In this document: one piece after another, positions 8,636 through 16,326 of the stretch
Layout of the letters: the number at the start of each line of letters is the position of its first letter
Numbering within the stretch: position 1 is the first letter of the stretch
DNA from: Burkholderiales bacterium
GTDB taxonomy: Bacteria > Pseudomonadota > Gammaproteobacteria > Burkholderiales > Burkholderiaceae_C
Assembly (NCBI GenBank): GCA_028868825.1
Contig: JAGWTU010000007.1
Location: 1-64,000, forward strand
Direction: 5' to 3'
DNA: 64,000 bases
The notes under the pieces: generated by a model
The model's database searches: none
The model's input: the letters and a program-made list of their open reading frames with translations, nothing else
Told to the model about the DNA's origin: nothing
Position numbers and translations under genes: made by a program

Positions 8636-9349
8636 ATGTATACCGCCAATGGACGACTCGATGCCGGAGCCCTGCTCAAGCAGTACAGCCCGCTGGTCCG
8701 CCGCCTCGCCCACCAGATGATCGCCAAGCTGCCGGCCAACGTCGAACTCGACGACCTGATCCAGGTCGGCATGATCGGCCTGTCGGACGCGCTGAGCCGA
8801 TTCGACGCCGCGCAGGGGGTCCAGTTCGAGACCTTCGCGACGCAGCGCATCCGCGGCGCGATGCTCGACGAGCTGCGCGGCAACGACTGGATGAGCCGCG
8901 GCGACCGCCGCCACCAACGCAGCATCGAGGCCGCCGTGCACAAGCTCGAACAGCGCAACGGCCGCGCGCCGACCGAGGGCGAGATCGCGCGCGAGATGGG
9001 ACTCTCGCTGACCGACTACCAGGAGCTGCTGGGCAAGGTCCGCGGCACGCAGCTGATCTACCTCGAGGACATGAGCGGCGACGACGGCGACGACGACTAC
9101 CTCGACCGCCATGTCGCCGACGCGAGCGCGAACCCGATCGCCAAGCTGCAGGACCAGCGCATGCGCGAGGCCCTGGTCGAGGCGATCAAGAACCTGCCCG
9201 AGCGCGAGCAGTACGTGATGAGCATGTACTACGAGCACGACATGAACCTCAAGGAGATCGCCGCCGTGCTCGGCGTCACCGAGAGTCGCGTCTGCCAGCT
9301 CCACAGCCAGTCGATCGCGCGGCTGCGCACGCGGCTGCGGGCCTGGTAG
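8636..9349 (+). CDS. fliA: FliA sigma-28 factor
   Basis: Sigma factor for late flagellar and chemotaxis genes, held in check by FlgM until hook completion. The 237-residue product has sigma region 2 (PLVRRLAHQMIAKLP, DDLIQVGMIGL, FETFATQRIRGAMLDELR), region 3 (about 95-125) and region 4 with the helix-turn-helix NLKEIAAVLGVTESRVCQL. A GAGG ribosome site sits 5 bases before the ATG, right after the flhG stop. Its likely targets inside this window are the promoters before cheY, flgM, the chemoreceptor at 53713 and perhaps the kinase at 50387. Confidence 0.97.
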   Translation: MYTANGRLDAGALLKQYSPLVRRLAHQMIAKLPANVELDDLIQVGMIGLSDALSRFDAAQGVQFETFATQRIRGAMLDELRGNDWMSRGDRRHQRSIEAAVHKLEQRNGRAPTEGEIAREMGLSLTDYQELLGKVRGTQLIYLEDMSGDDGDDDYLDRHVADASANPIAKLQDQRMREALVEAIKNLPEREQYVMSMYYEHDMNLKEIAAVLGVTESRVCQLHSQSIARLRTRLRAW

Positions 9350-9359
9350 GCGGGTCCCC

Positions 9360-9384
9360 CGGCGGCGCCTCTCGGGTGCCGCCG
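9360..9384. terminator. Hairpin between convergent fliA and the exported-protein gene
   Basis: CGGCGGC (9360-9366) and GCCGCCG (9378-9384) form a 7-bp stem in the 41-base gap between two convergent genes. No T-run follows on either strand, so function as an intrinsic terminator is uncertain. Confidence 0.4.
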
Positions 9385-9390
9385 ACGCGC

Positions 9391-9945
9391 TCAGTTGCCG
9401 TAGCGCGGGTTCGCGGCCCGCTTCTCCGCCATCCCACGCACCAGGTAGTCGACGGCCCGGGTCCAGGACACGTCGTTGTTGCCCCGCATGTCGACCGACT
9501 TGCTGAGCACCAGCCGCTGTTGCGCCACGTCGTGGACCTGGACGTTGAAGTTCAGGATCAGCTCGCTGACCTTCTGCACCCAGGACGACATCACGAGATC
9601 GGCGCCGAGCCGATGGCCGAACTGGATCACGCAATCGTCGCAGCGGTAGAGGAAGGCCTGCTGCGCATGCAGATCGGTCAGCAACGCCTGCGCCGGCTCC
9701 GGGTCCAGCACCCGGTAAAGCCCCCGCTCGGCCAGCAGGCGCTGCAACTGGATCCGCGCTTCGCGCAGCCGTCGTTCCTGATCGGCCATCGTGGCCGGAT
9801 TCAGGTGCTCGTCGATCAGCTCGATGTCCATCACGGCGATGCTGCGCAAGGCCGTGCCCTGGGCCCGGGCCGGCAGGGCGACGAGGGCGGGGACGAGGCC
9901 CGCGCCGATCAGCAGGGTTCTTCGTTTGATCATCATCATCACCAT
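9391..9945 (-). CDS. Exported DUF2380/DUF3280-like protein
   Basis: Predicted periplasmic protein of unknown function, 184 residues. The N-terminus IKRRTLLIGAG followed by a hydrophobic stretch and PARAQ resembles a Tat or Sec signal peptide cleaved after ARA. The mature part (AVMDIELIDE, a coiled helix, then YRCDDCVIQFGHRLGADLVMSSWV) resembles a family often labelled DUF2380 or DUF3280; this label is from memory. The ATG at 9945 has GGAGG 7 bases upstream; three further in-frame ATGs follow within four codons. It stands alone, convergent with fliA and divergent from the formyltransferase. Confidence 0.75.
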   Translation of the reverse strand: MVMMMIKRRTLLIGAGLVPALVALPARAQGTALRSIAVMDIELIDEHLNPATMADQERRLREARIQLQRLLAERGLYRVLDPEPAQALLTDLHAQQAFLYRCDDCVIQFGHRLGADLVMSSWVQKVSELILNFNVQVHDVAQQRLVLSKSVDMRGNNDVSWTRAVDYLVRGMAEKRAANPRYGN

Positions 9946-10035
9946 CCATCCGCCTCCATGCGACCCGGGCTCCTCGAGCCGACGAGCGGCTCGAACGCGG
10001 CTATTCTCGACCCTCGCCCCACGACGCCGCCGATC

Positions 10036-10893
10036 ATGCGATTTGCCATCACCTGCTCCGACCGCTACCTCGGCGTGTTCGACGCCTTCGTCGAGGCCGG
10101 CTGGCAGCCCTTGCGGCTGTTCGGCGTGCCTTGCGACGGGCGCATGTTCCGCAACAGCGCGTCGATCGAGCGCGCGAAATCGCTCGGCATCGGGATCCAG
10201 CTCTCGCGCATCGTCGACGCGGACCTCGAGCGGCTCGCCGACGAAGGCTGCGAGGCGCTCGTCGTCGCCAGCTACCAATGGCGCATCCTGGGCTGGGAGA
10301 GCCGCCTGCGCTACGCCGTCAATTTCCACCCCTCTCTGCTGCCGGCCTACCGCGGACCCTATCCGCTGCTCAACGGTCTGCGCGACCGCGTCCCGACCTG
10401 GGGCGTGAGCTGCCACAAGCTGGCGCCCGAGTTCGATGCCGGCGACATCCTCGCGCAGCGCGCATTCGCCGTCGACGCCGACGAGACCCACGAGACGCTG
10501 GACCTGAAATCGCAGATGGCGCTGCGCCGCCTGGCGCGCGAGGTGGCGGCCGATTTCCAGCCGCTGTGGGACGGTGCGCGGGCGCAGGGCCAGGGCAGCG
10601 CGGCGCCGCTGCTCGGCGACGACGAGCGCCGCATCGACTTCAAGCAGGGCGTGGCGCAGATCCTGCACCGCATCCGCGTCTTCGGCCGTTTCGAATGCCT
10701 GGCCGAGGTCAACGGCGCGACGCTGCATGTCGCGCGTGCCGCCGGCTGGGTCGAGGCGCATGGCGACGCGCCGGGGACGGTCGTCCACGCTTACGCGCTG
10801 ACGACGGTCGTGGCCTGCCGCGACGGCTACATCGCGCTGCTCGAGTGGCATCTGTTCGCACCGCTGCTGGTGACGGGGACGCCGCCGCGCTGA
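10036..10893 (+). CDS. Stand-alone formyltransferase (FMT/ArnA-N family)
   Basis: Transfers a formyl group from 10-formyl-tetrahydrofolate to an amine, probably an amino sugar. The catalytic triad Asn96, His98 and Asp134 (NFHPSLLPAYRG and FDAGDIL) has the spacing seen in methionyl-tRNA formyltransferase and ArnA. Length is 285 residues, with a C-terminal region (about 200-285) like the FMT C-terminal domain. It is not the cell's usual fmt by context. It faces the arn operon tail to tail, 9 bases from the arnD stop. The substrate is unknown; an O-antigen, flagellin or lipid A amino sugar is conceivable. Confidence 0.8.
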   Translation: MRFAITCSDRYLGVFDAFVEAGWQPLRLFGVPCDGRMFRNSASIERAKSLGIGIQLSRIVDADLERLADEGCEALVVASYQWRILGWESRLRYAVNFHPSLLPAYRGPYPLLNGLRDRVPTWGVSCHKLAPEFDAGDILAQRAFAVDADETHETLDLKSQMALRRLAREVAADFQPLWDGARAQGQGSAAPLLGDDERRIDFKQGVAQILHRIRVFGRFECLAEVNGATLHVARAAGWVEAHGDAPGTVVHAYALTTVVACRDGYIALLEWHLFAPLLVTGTPPR

Positions 10894-10902
10894 CGGCGCG
10901 GT

Positions 10903-11802
10903 TCAGGGGCCGACGACGAGTTCGCCGCTGCGGCCGGGCACCGCGCCCCAGCGCAGCGGGCGTTCCGGCAAGTTGTTCAATGCCGGTCCGGCCAGCGCCG
11001 CGTGTTGGTCGCCCATCGTCCCCGGTTGATGGCCCTGCGATTTCCAGCCCGCGAGCAGTTCGTCGAAGGCGGGAGCCAGCAGGCCGCCCTCGAGCTCGGC
11101 ATGCAGCGTGTAGACCTGGTCGCCGCCGCGCTCGGTCGCTGCCAGCAGCGGCCGCGCTGCGTTGGCTTCGGTGACGCCGTCGCTGCCGATGATCTCGTCG
11201 AGCGTCGGCAGCGTCGTCGGCATCTGCAGATGGCGCAGCGGTCGGCCACCCACCGTCGGCCGGTACGGCGCGGCGCCGCGGCCGTCGGAGGCGTAGGCCA
11301 GTCCCCAGTCGTCGAGCTGCTGCCAGGCGGCGTCGTTCATCTGCCAGCCGGCGGCGCCATGGGTCGACGGTGCGGCGCCGAAGATCTCGCCGTAGCGCTC
11401 GTAGGCCAGCCTCATCTGCGCGCGCGTCCAGGCAGCGTCGGCGCGGCGCACGCCGTCCTGCCACACGACATGGTCCCAGCAATGGATGCCGCATTCATGG
11501 CCGGCGTCGCGCGCCGCGCGCATCTCGGTCGCGGCGCGGGCGCCGATGTCGGGGGCGGGCAGCAGCACGCCGTACATCAGCGTGCGCCAGCCGTAATGCC
11601 GGCTCACCGAGGTGCGCGAGACCTTGCTCAGGAAGCCGGGGCGGAACACGCGCTTGAGCGCCCAGCCTGTGTGGTCGGGGCCGAGGCTGAAGAGGAAGGT
11701 CGCGCGCAGGCCGTGGCGGTCGAGCAGGCGCAGCAGCCGCGGCACGCCCTCGCGCGTGCCGCGCAGCGTGTCGACGTCGACCTTGAGCGCGATCCGCGCC
11801 AC
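10903..11802 (-). CDS. arnD: ArnD-like deformylase (polysaccharide deacetylase family)
   Basis: Removes the formyl group from undecaprenyl-phosphate-4-formamido-arabinose, giving the L-Ara4N donor for ArnT. It aligns closely with E. coli ArnD at the start (ALKVDVDTLRGTREGVPRLL) and in HCWDHVVW, GAAGWQMND and YTLHAELEGG, which hold the NodB-type metal-binding His and catalytic residues. The start is GTG at 11802, chosen because family homology begins there; it is 5 bases after the stop of the preceding gene. Length is 299 residues. Last gene of the operon. Confidence 0.92.
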   Translation of the reverse strand: MARIALKVDVDTLRGTREGVPRLLRLLDRHGLRATFLFSLGPDHTGWALKRVFRPGFLSKVSRTSVSRHYGWRTLMYGVLLPAPDIGARAATEMRAARDAGHECGIHCWDHVVWQDGVRRADAAWTRAQMRLAYERYGEIFGAAPSTHGAAGWQMNDAAWQQLDDWGLAYASDGRGAAPYRPTVGGRPLRHLQMPTTLPTLDEIIGSDGVTEANAARPLLAATERGGDQVYTLHAELEGGLLAPAFDELLAGWKSQGHQPGTMGDQHAALAGPALNNLPERPLRWGAVPGRSGELVVGP

Positions 11803-11807
11803 GCCGC

Positions 11808-12860
11808 TCAGGTCGCCGCGTCGGTCAGCGCGCGCGCCTCGACCACCTTCTGGCGGTACGACTCGAAGATGCGGCGCAGGCAGGCTTCCATGCCGACCTG
11901 CGGCTTCCAGCCCAGGTCCTTCATCGTGCCTTCGACCTTGGGCAGGCGGTTCTGCACGTCCTGGTAGCCCTTGCCGTAGAACTGGCCGGAACTCGTCTCG
12001 ACGATCTTCGTCTGCTTGGCCGATTCGGCGTATTCGGGGTAGTCGGCGGCCATCTTCAGCATCATCTCGGCGAGTTCGCGCACCGAGTAATGGTTGGCCG
12101 GGTTGCCGATGTTGTAGATCTTGCCGCTGGCGATGCCGCCCGGGTTGTCGATGATGCGCATCAGCGCGTCGACGCCGTCGGCGATGTCGGCAAAGGCGCG
12201 CTTCTGCGCGCCACCGTCGACGAGCTGGATGTTCTCGCCGCGCACGATCTGACCGAGGAACTGCGTGACGACGCGCGAGCTGCCTTCCTTGGTCGTGAAG
12301 ATCGAATCGAGCCCCGAGCCGATGAAGTTGAAGGGCCGGAACAGCGTGTAGTTCAGCGCCTGCTGCTGGCCGTAGGCGGCGATCACGCGGTCCATGAGCT
12401 GCTTGCTGCAGGCGTAGATCCAGCGCGGCTTGTTGATCGGGCCGTAGGTCAGGTTCGAGGTCTCGGGGTCGAACTCGTCGTCGGCACACATGCCGTAGAC
12501 CTCGGAGGTCGACGGGAAGACGAGATGCTTGCCGTACTTGACCGCGGCGCGGACGATCGGCAGGTTGGCCTCGAAATCGAGCTCGAACACGCGCAGCGGT
12601 TCCTGCACGTAGGTCGCCGGCGTCGCAATCGCCACCAGCGGCAGGATGACGTCGCATTTCTTGACGTGGTACTCGATCCACTCCTTGTTGATCGTGATGT
12701 CGCCCTCGAAGAAATGCATGCGCGGATGGTCGATCACGTCGCCGAGGCGGCTCGCCGACATGTCCATGCCGTAGACCTCCCAGGGGGTGGTCTCGAGGAT
12801 GCGCTGCGTCAGGTGGTGGCCGATGAAGCCGTTGACGCCGAGGATGAGGACTTTCTTCAT
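11808..12860 (-). CDS. arnA: UDP-glucuronate decarboxylase (ArnA C-terminal domain as separate protein)
   Basis: Oxidises and decarboxylates UDP-glucuronic acid to UDP-4-keto-pentose, the first committed step of L-Ara4N synthesis. This is a short-chain dehydrogenase fold: NAD-binding GVNGFIG (residues 8-14), PSTSEVYG, and Tyr149-x3-Lys153. The ArnA-specific stretch CDVILPLVAIATP and the FELDFEAN segment with the catalytic Glu are conserved. In E. coli this domain is fused behind the formyltransferase; here it is a stand-alone 350-residue protein. It overlaps the upstream gene by ATGA. Confidence 0.94.
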   Translation of the reverse strand: MKKVLILGVNGFIGHHLTQRILETTPWEVYGMDMSASRLGDVIDHPRMHFFEGDITINKEWIEYHVKKCDVILPLVAIATPATYVQEPLRVFELDFEANLPIVRAAVKYGKHLVFPSTSEVYGMCADDEFDPETSNLTYGPINKPRWIYACSKQLMDRVIAAYGQQQALNYTLFRPFNFIGSGLDSIFTTKEGSSRVVTQFLGQIVRGENIQLVDGGAQKRAFADIADGVDALMRIIDNPGGIASGKIYNIGNPANHYSVRELAEMMLKMAADYPEYAESAKQTKIVETSSGQFYGKGYQDVQNRLPKVEGTMKDLGWKPQVGMEACLRRIFESYRQKVVEARALTDAAT

Positions 12861-13786
12861 GGAGCGACTTTCACAGGGGAATGCGGGTTGAGTCGGGTGG
12901 CCAGCGCCGCGGCGTCGATGGGCGCGGAGCCTGCAAGTATGCGACGCACTTCGATGGCGCCGCCGTCGCCGCAGACGGCGACGATGCGGCCGTCGACGAC
13001 ATGCAGGCCCGGCGCGCGCCCGGCGACCCCGGGTTCGCGCCCGGGCCGCGGGCGCCGCGCTTCGGCGATGACGAGGCGTTCGCCGCCGATCTCGGCGAAC
13101 GCGCCGGGGTAGGGCGGGGCGACGGCGCGGATGAGGTCGTAGACGCGGGCGGCCGGTTGCGACCAGTCGATGCGCCCGTCCTCGGGCTTGCGGCCGCCGC
13201 GGTAGCTGCCGGCGGCGAGGTCGTTGGGCAGGCGCGGCGCGCGGCCGGCAAGCAGGGCAGGCAGGCTGCGCCAGAGCACGATTTCAGCGGCGACGCAGAC
13301 CTTGTCGAAGACCTGTTGCCCCGTGTCGTCGGGCAGGATGGGCACGGCCTGCTGGTCGACGATGGCGCCGGCATCGGGCTTGGCGACCATCTCGTGCAGC
13401 GTCGCGCCGGTCTCGGTCGCGCCCTCGAGCACGGCCCAGTTCGTCGGCGCGCGGCCGCGGAAATGCGGCAGCAGCGAGCCGTGCATGTTGTAGGCCGGCG
13501 CGAGTTCGAGGATCGCAGCCGGGATCATCGAGCGGTAATAGAACGAGAAGATGAGGTCCGGGTTCGCCGCGGCGACGGCGTCGGCCAGTTCGGGTGCCTT
13601 CGGATCGTCGGCGTAGATCGTCGGCAGGCCGAGTTCGGCCGCGGTGTCGGCCACGCGGCTGAACCACAGCGTCTCACCCGGGTGGTCGCGATGCGTCGCG
13701 ACGAGCGCGACCTCGACGCCGCCGGCGTGCAGCACGCGCAGGCAGCGGTCGCCGACATTCGAGTAGGCGAAGACGACGGCCCTCAT
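12857..13786 (-). CDS. arnA: UDP-Ara4N formyltransferase (ArnA N-terminal domain as separate protein)
   Basis: Formylates UDP-L-Ara4N with 10-formyl-tetrahydrofolate before transfer to undecaprenyl phosphate. The catalytic triad Asn100, His102 and Asp138 lies in NMHGSLLPHFRGRAPTNW and KPDAGAI. The 309-residue protein corresponds to residues 1-300 of E. coli ArnA and ends where the decarboxylase begins in a second frame, so the enzyme is split by a four-base overlap, not by a sequencing frameshift. Both halves keep complete domains and their own start codons. Confidence 0.92.
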   Translation of the reverse strand: MRAVVFAYSNVGDRCLRVLHAGGVEVALVATHRDHPGETLWFSRVADTAAELGLPTIYADDPKAPELADAVAAANPDLIFSFYYRSMIPAAILELAPAYNMHGSLLPHFRGRAPTNWAVLEGATETGATLHEMVAKPDAGAIVDQQAVPILPDDTGQQVFDKVCVAAEIVLWRSLPALLAGRAPRLPNDLAAGSYRGGRKPEDGRIDWSQPAARVYDLIRAVAPPYPGAFAEIGGERLVIAEARRPRPGREPGVAGRAPGLHVVDGRIVAVCGDGGAIEVRRILAGSAPIDAAALATRLNPHSPVKVAP

Positions 13787-14787
13787 CGCGGCACGCCGAT
13801 CGGTTCGGCCGCGGCTGCGGCCGGCGCCAGCGTCGATGCCGCGGCGACGGGACCCTCGAGCACCGCCGCGATGCGGTAGCGCGGCCGGTTGCGCACCTCT
13901 TGCTGAATGCGCCCGACATATTCGCCCATCAGCCCGATGCCGAACAGCACGATGCCGATGAGGAAGAACTGCAGCGCGAACAGCGTGAACACGCCCTCGA
14001 CTTCGGCGCCGAGCACGAAGCGACGCACCATCAGCAGCACGAACAGCGCCCCGGCGCCGAGCGAGAGCAGCGTGCCGATGAGCGAGAACCATTGGAGCGG
14101 CACGATGGAGAAGCCGGTGACGAGGTCGAAATTCAGCCGGATCAGCTTGTAGAGCGAGTATTTCGATTCGCCGGCAAAGCGTTCCTCGTGCGCGACCTCG
14201 ATCTCGGTCGGGCTGGCGGCGAAGGTGTAGGCCAGCGCCGGGATGAAGGTGTTGACCTCGTGGCAGGCGTTGAGCGTGTCGACGAGCGCGCGGTCGTAGG
14301 CGCGCAGCATGCAGCCCTGGTCGGTCATCTGGATGCGCGTGATGCTCTCGCGCAGCCGGTTCATCGCCTTCGACGCGATGCGGCGGAAGGCGCTGTCCTC
14401 GCGCTGCTTGCGTATCGTGCCGACGTAATCGTGGCCGGCGCGGATCGCGGCGACGAGGCGCGGGATCTCCTCGGGCGGGTTCTGCAGATCGGCGTCGAGC
14501 GTGACGGCGATCGCGCCGCGCACCTGCTCGAAGCCGGCCATGATCGCCATGTGCTGGCCGAAATTGCCGTTGAACAGCACGACGCGCGTGACATCGGGGC
14601 GCAGCCGGTATTGCGCGGCCAGCAGCTGCGGCGAGCGGTCGCGGCTGCCGTCGTTGACGAAGATCACCTCGTACCGTTCGCCGATCGCGTCGAGCACCGG
14701 GTAGAGGCGGTCGAACAGCGCGGGCAGCACATCCTGCTCGTTGTAGACCGGGATGACGACGGAGACGGCGGGCATGGCGGCGGTCAT
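13783..14787 (-). CDS. arnC: ArnC undecaprenyl-phosphate Ara4FN transferase
   Basis: GT2 glycosyltransferase that moves 4-formamido-arabinose to undecaprenyl phosphate on the cytoplasmic face. The catalytic domain contains VVIPVYNEQ, FVNDGSRD and LDADLQNPPEE (DXD-type). Two C-terminal membrane helices (about residues 230-300) follow, as in ArnC/DPM1-like enzymes. The ATG at 14787 overlaps the arnB stop (ATGA) and is preferred over the upstream TTG-like extension, giving 334 residues. The tail is Ala-rich. Confidence 0.93.
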   Translation of the reverse strand: MTAAMPAVSVVIPVYNEQDVLPALFDRLYPVLDAIGERYEVIFVNDGSRDRSPQLLAAQYRLRPDVTRVVLFNGNFGQHMAIMAGFEQVRGAIAVTLDADLQNPPEEIPRLVAAIRAGHDYVGTIRKQREDSAFRRIASKAMNRLRESITRIQMTDQGCMLRAYDRALVDTLNACHEVNTFIPALAYTFAASPTEIEVAHEERFAGESKYSLYKLIRLNFDLVTGFSIVPLQWFSLIGTLLSLGAGALFVLLMVRRFVLGAEVEGVFTLFALQFFLIGIVLFGIGLMGEYVGRIQQEVRNRPRYRIAAVLEGPVAAASTLAPAAAAAEPIGVPR

Positions 14788-15950
14788 GTGAGCAAGGCCT
14801 TGCAGCAACGGGCGAGCGCGGCGCCCACGCGATCGGGGTCGGCATCGTCCATCGCCGGGAACAGCGGCAGCGTGAGGATCGCGCGGCCGATGCGCTCGGC
14901 CTGCGGCAACTGGCCCTCGCGCCAGCCGAGTTCGCGGTAGAACTTGAACAGGTGCAGCGCCGGATAGTGGACGCCGGTGCCGATGCCCGCTTCCTTGAGT
15001 GCCTGCATGACCGCGGCGCGCCCGCCGGCGAGGCGATCGGCCGGCAGCACGACCTGGAACATATGCCAGTTGGTGATGGCGCCGGCGGCTTGTGTCGGCA
15101 GCGGCAGCTCGATGCCGAGGTCGCGCAGGCCATGGCGGGTGGCGGCTTCGAAATACAGCCGTGCGAGATCGCCGCGGCGCGCCGTGATCGCATCCAGATG
15201 CGGCAACTGGCCGAGGCCGATCGCGGCGTTGATGTCGGTGAGGTTGAACTTGCCGCCCGGCTCCTCGACCTCCATGCCGTCCAGGCCCCAGCGCTTGACG
15301 CCCTGCAGCCGCAGCCGCTCGGCGCGCTCGGCCTCGACTTCGTCGTTGAGCACGAGGCAGCCGCCCTCGGCACAGGTGATGTTCTTGTTGGCCTGGAAGC
15401 TGAAGCTGACGAGGTCGCCGAGTTGACCGATGGCGCCGCGCAATTCACGGCCGACCCAGCGCGAGCCGATCGCCTGTGCCGCGTCCTCGATCACGCGCAG
15501 CCCATGCCGGCGCGCGATGGCGTAGAGCCGGTCCATGTCGACCGGCAAGCCGCTGAGATACACCGGCAGGATCGCCTTCGTGCGCGGCCCGATGGCGGCC
15601 TCGACGGCGGCGAGGTCGATGTTGCGCGTCACCGGATCGACATCGACGAGCATGGCGCGCGCGCCGACGGCATGGATCACGTTGGCCGTCGCGACCCAGG
15701 TGATCGCGGTCGTGATGACCTCGTCGCCGGGACCGATGCCGGCCAGCCGCAATGCGACTTCCATCGTCGCCGTGCCGTTGCCGAAGGCGCGCACCGGGCG
15801 GCCGCCGAAAATTTCGGACAGTTTCGCCTCGAAGGCCTGGACCTTGGGGCCCGAGGTGATCCAGCCCGAGGCGAGGACGGCGCCGACATCGGCGATCGTC
15901 GCGGCATCGATCTCGGGCCGCGTGAAGGGCAGGAAGGCTGGTGCGTTCAT
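14784..15950 (-). CDS. arnB: ArnB UDP-4-keto-pentose aminotransferase
   Basis: PLP enzyme of the DegT/DnrJ/EryC1 family that aminates UDP-4-ketopentose to UDP-L-Ara4N using glutamate. The Schiff-base lysine is Lys189 in SFSFQANKNITCAEGG, and the cofactor Asp is in VIEDAAQA (Asp156). Length of 388 residues matches the family (about 380). The gene starts 4 bases after the small transporter gene and overlaps arnC by ATGA, so translation is probably coupled through the operon. Confidence 0.94.
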   Translation of the reverse strand: MNAPAFLPFTRPEIDAATIADVGAVLASGWITSGPKVQAFEAKLSEIFGGRPVRAFGNGTATMEVALRLAGIGPGDEVITTAITWVATANVIHAVGARAMLVDVDPVTRNIDLAAVEAAIGPRTKAILPVYLSGLPVDMDRLYAIARRHGLRVIEDAAQAIGSRWVGRELRGAIGQLGDLVSFSFQANKNITCAEGGCLVLNDEVEAERAERLRLQGVKRWGLDGMEVEEPGGKFNLTDINAAIGLGQLPHLDAITARRGDLARLYFEAATRHGLRDLGIELPLPTQAAGAITNWHMFQVVLPADRLAGGRAAVMQALKEAGIGTGVHYPALHLFKFYRELGWREGQLPQAERIGRAILTLPLFPAMDDADPDRVGAALARCCKALLT

Positions 15951-15954
15951 CGGT

Positions 15955-16326
15955 TCAGGTTCTCGACATCACGAGCACGCCCGCGAGGATCAGCATCATG
16001 CCTGCCCAGCGCATCGGCCCCAGCGCCTCGCCGAACAGCCACCAGGCGGCGAGCGCGTTGACGACATAACCCAGCGAGAGCATCGGGTAGGCGAGCGAGA
16101 CCTCGACGCGCGACAGGCCGACGATCCAGACGCCGACGCTGACGACGTAGCAGGCCAGGCCCGCGATGATGGGCCATTGCGCCAGCACCTTGAGCGTCGT
16201 CGGCAGCAGGTTGTGCCAACCGACGCTGAGCACGCCCAGCGGCGCGACGCCCGCCTTGAGCAGCAGTTGCGCGCCGGCATTGAGCAGCACGCCGGTGAGG
16301 ATGAGGGCGAAGGTGGCGAGGGTCAT
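15955..16326 (-). CDS. ArnE/ArnF-like small membrane protein (putative Ara4N flippase subunit)
   Basis: A 123-residue protein of the EmrE-like DMT fold with four predicted membrane helices (about 3-20, 45-65, 70-90, 100-120). In enterobacteria ArnE and ArnF together flip undecaprenyl-phosphate-L-Ara4N across the inner membrane. Only one such gene is present here, so it would have to work as a homodimer or with a partner elsewhere. The ATG overlaps the arnT stop by four bases. Confidence 0.8.
   Translation of the reverse strand: MTLATFALILTGVLLNAGAQLLLKAGVAPLGVLSVGWHNLLPTTLKVLAQWPIIAGLACYVVSVGVWIVGLSRVEVSLAYPMLSLGYVVNALAAWWLFGEALGPMRWAGMMLILAGVLVMSRT

Noticed and set aside
12857-13786. A frameshift explaining the split ArnA
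   Set aside because: Both halves are complete domains with their own start codons and a clean ATGA junction like the other operon junctions, so this is a real two-gene arrangement.
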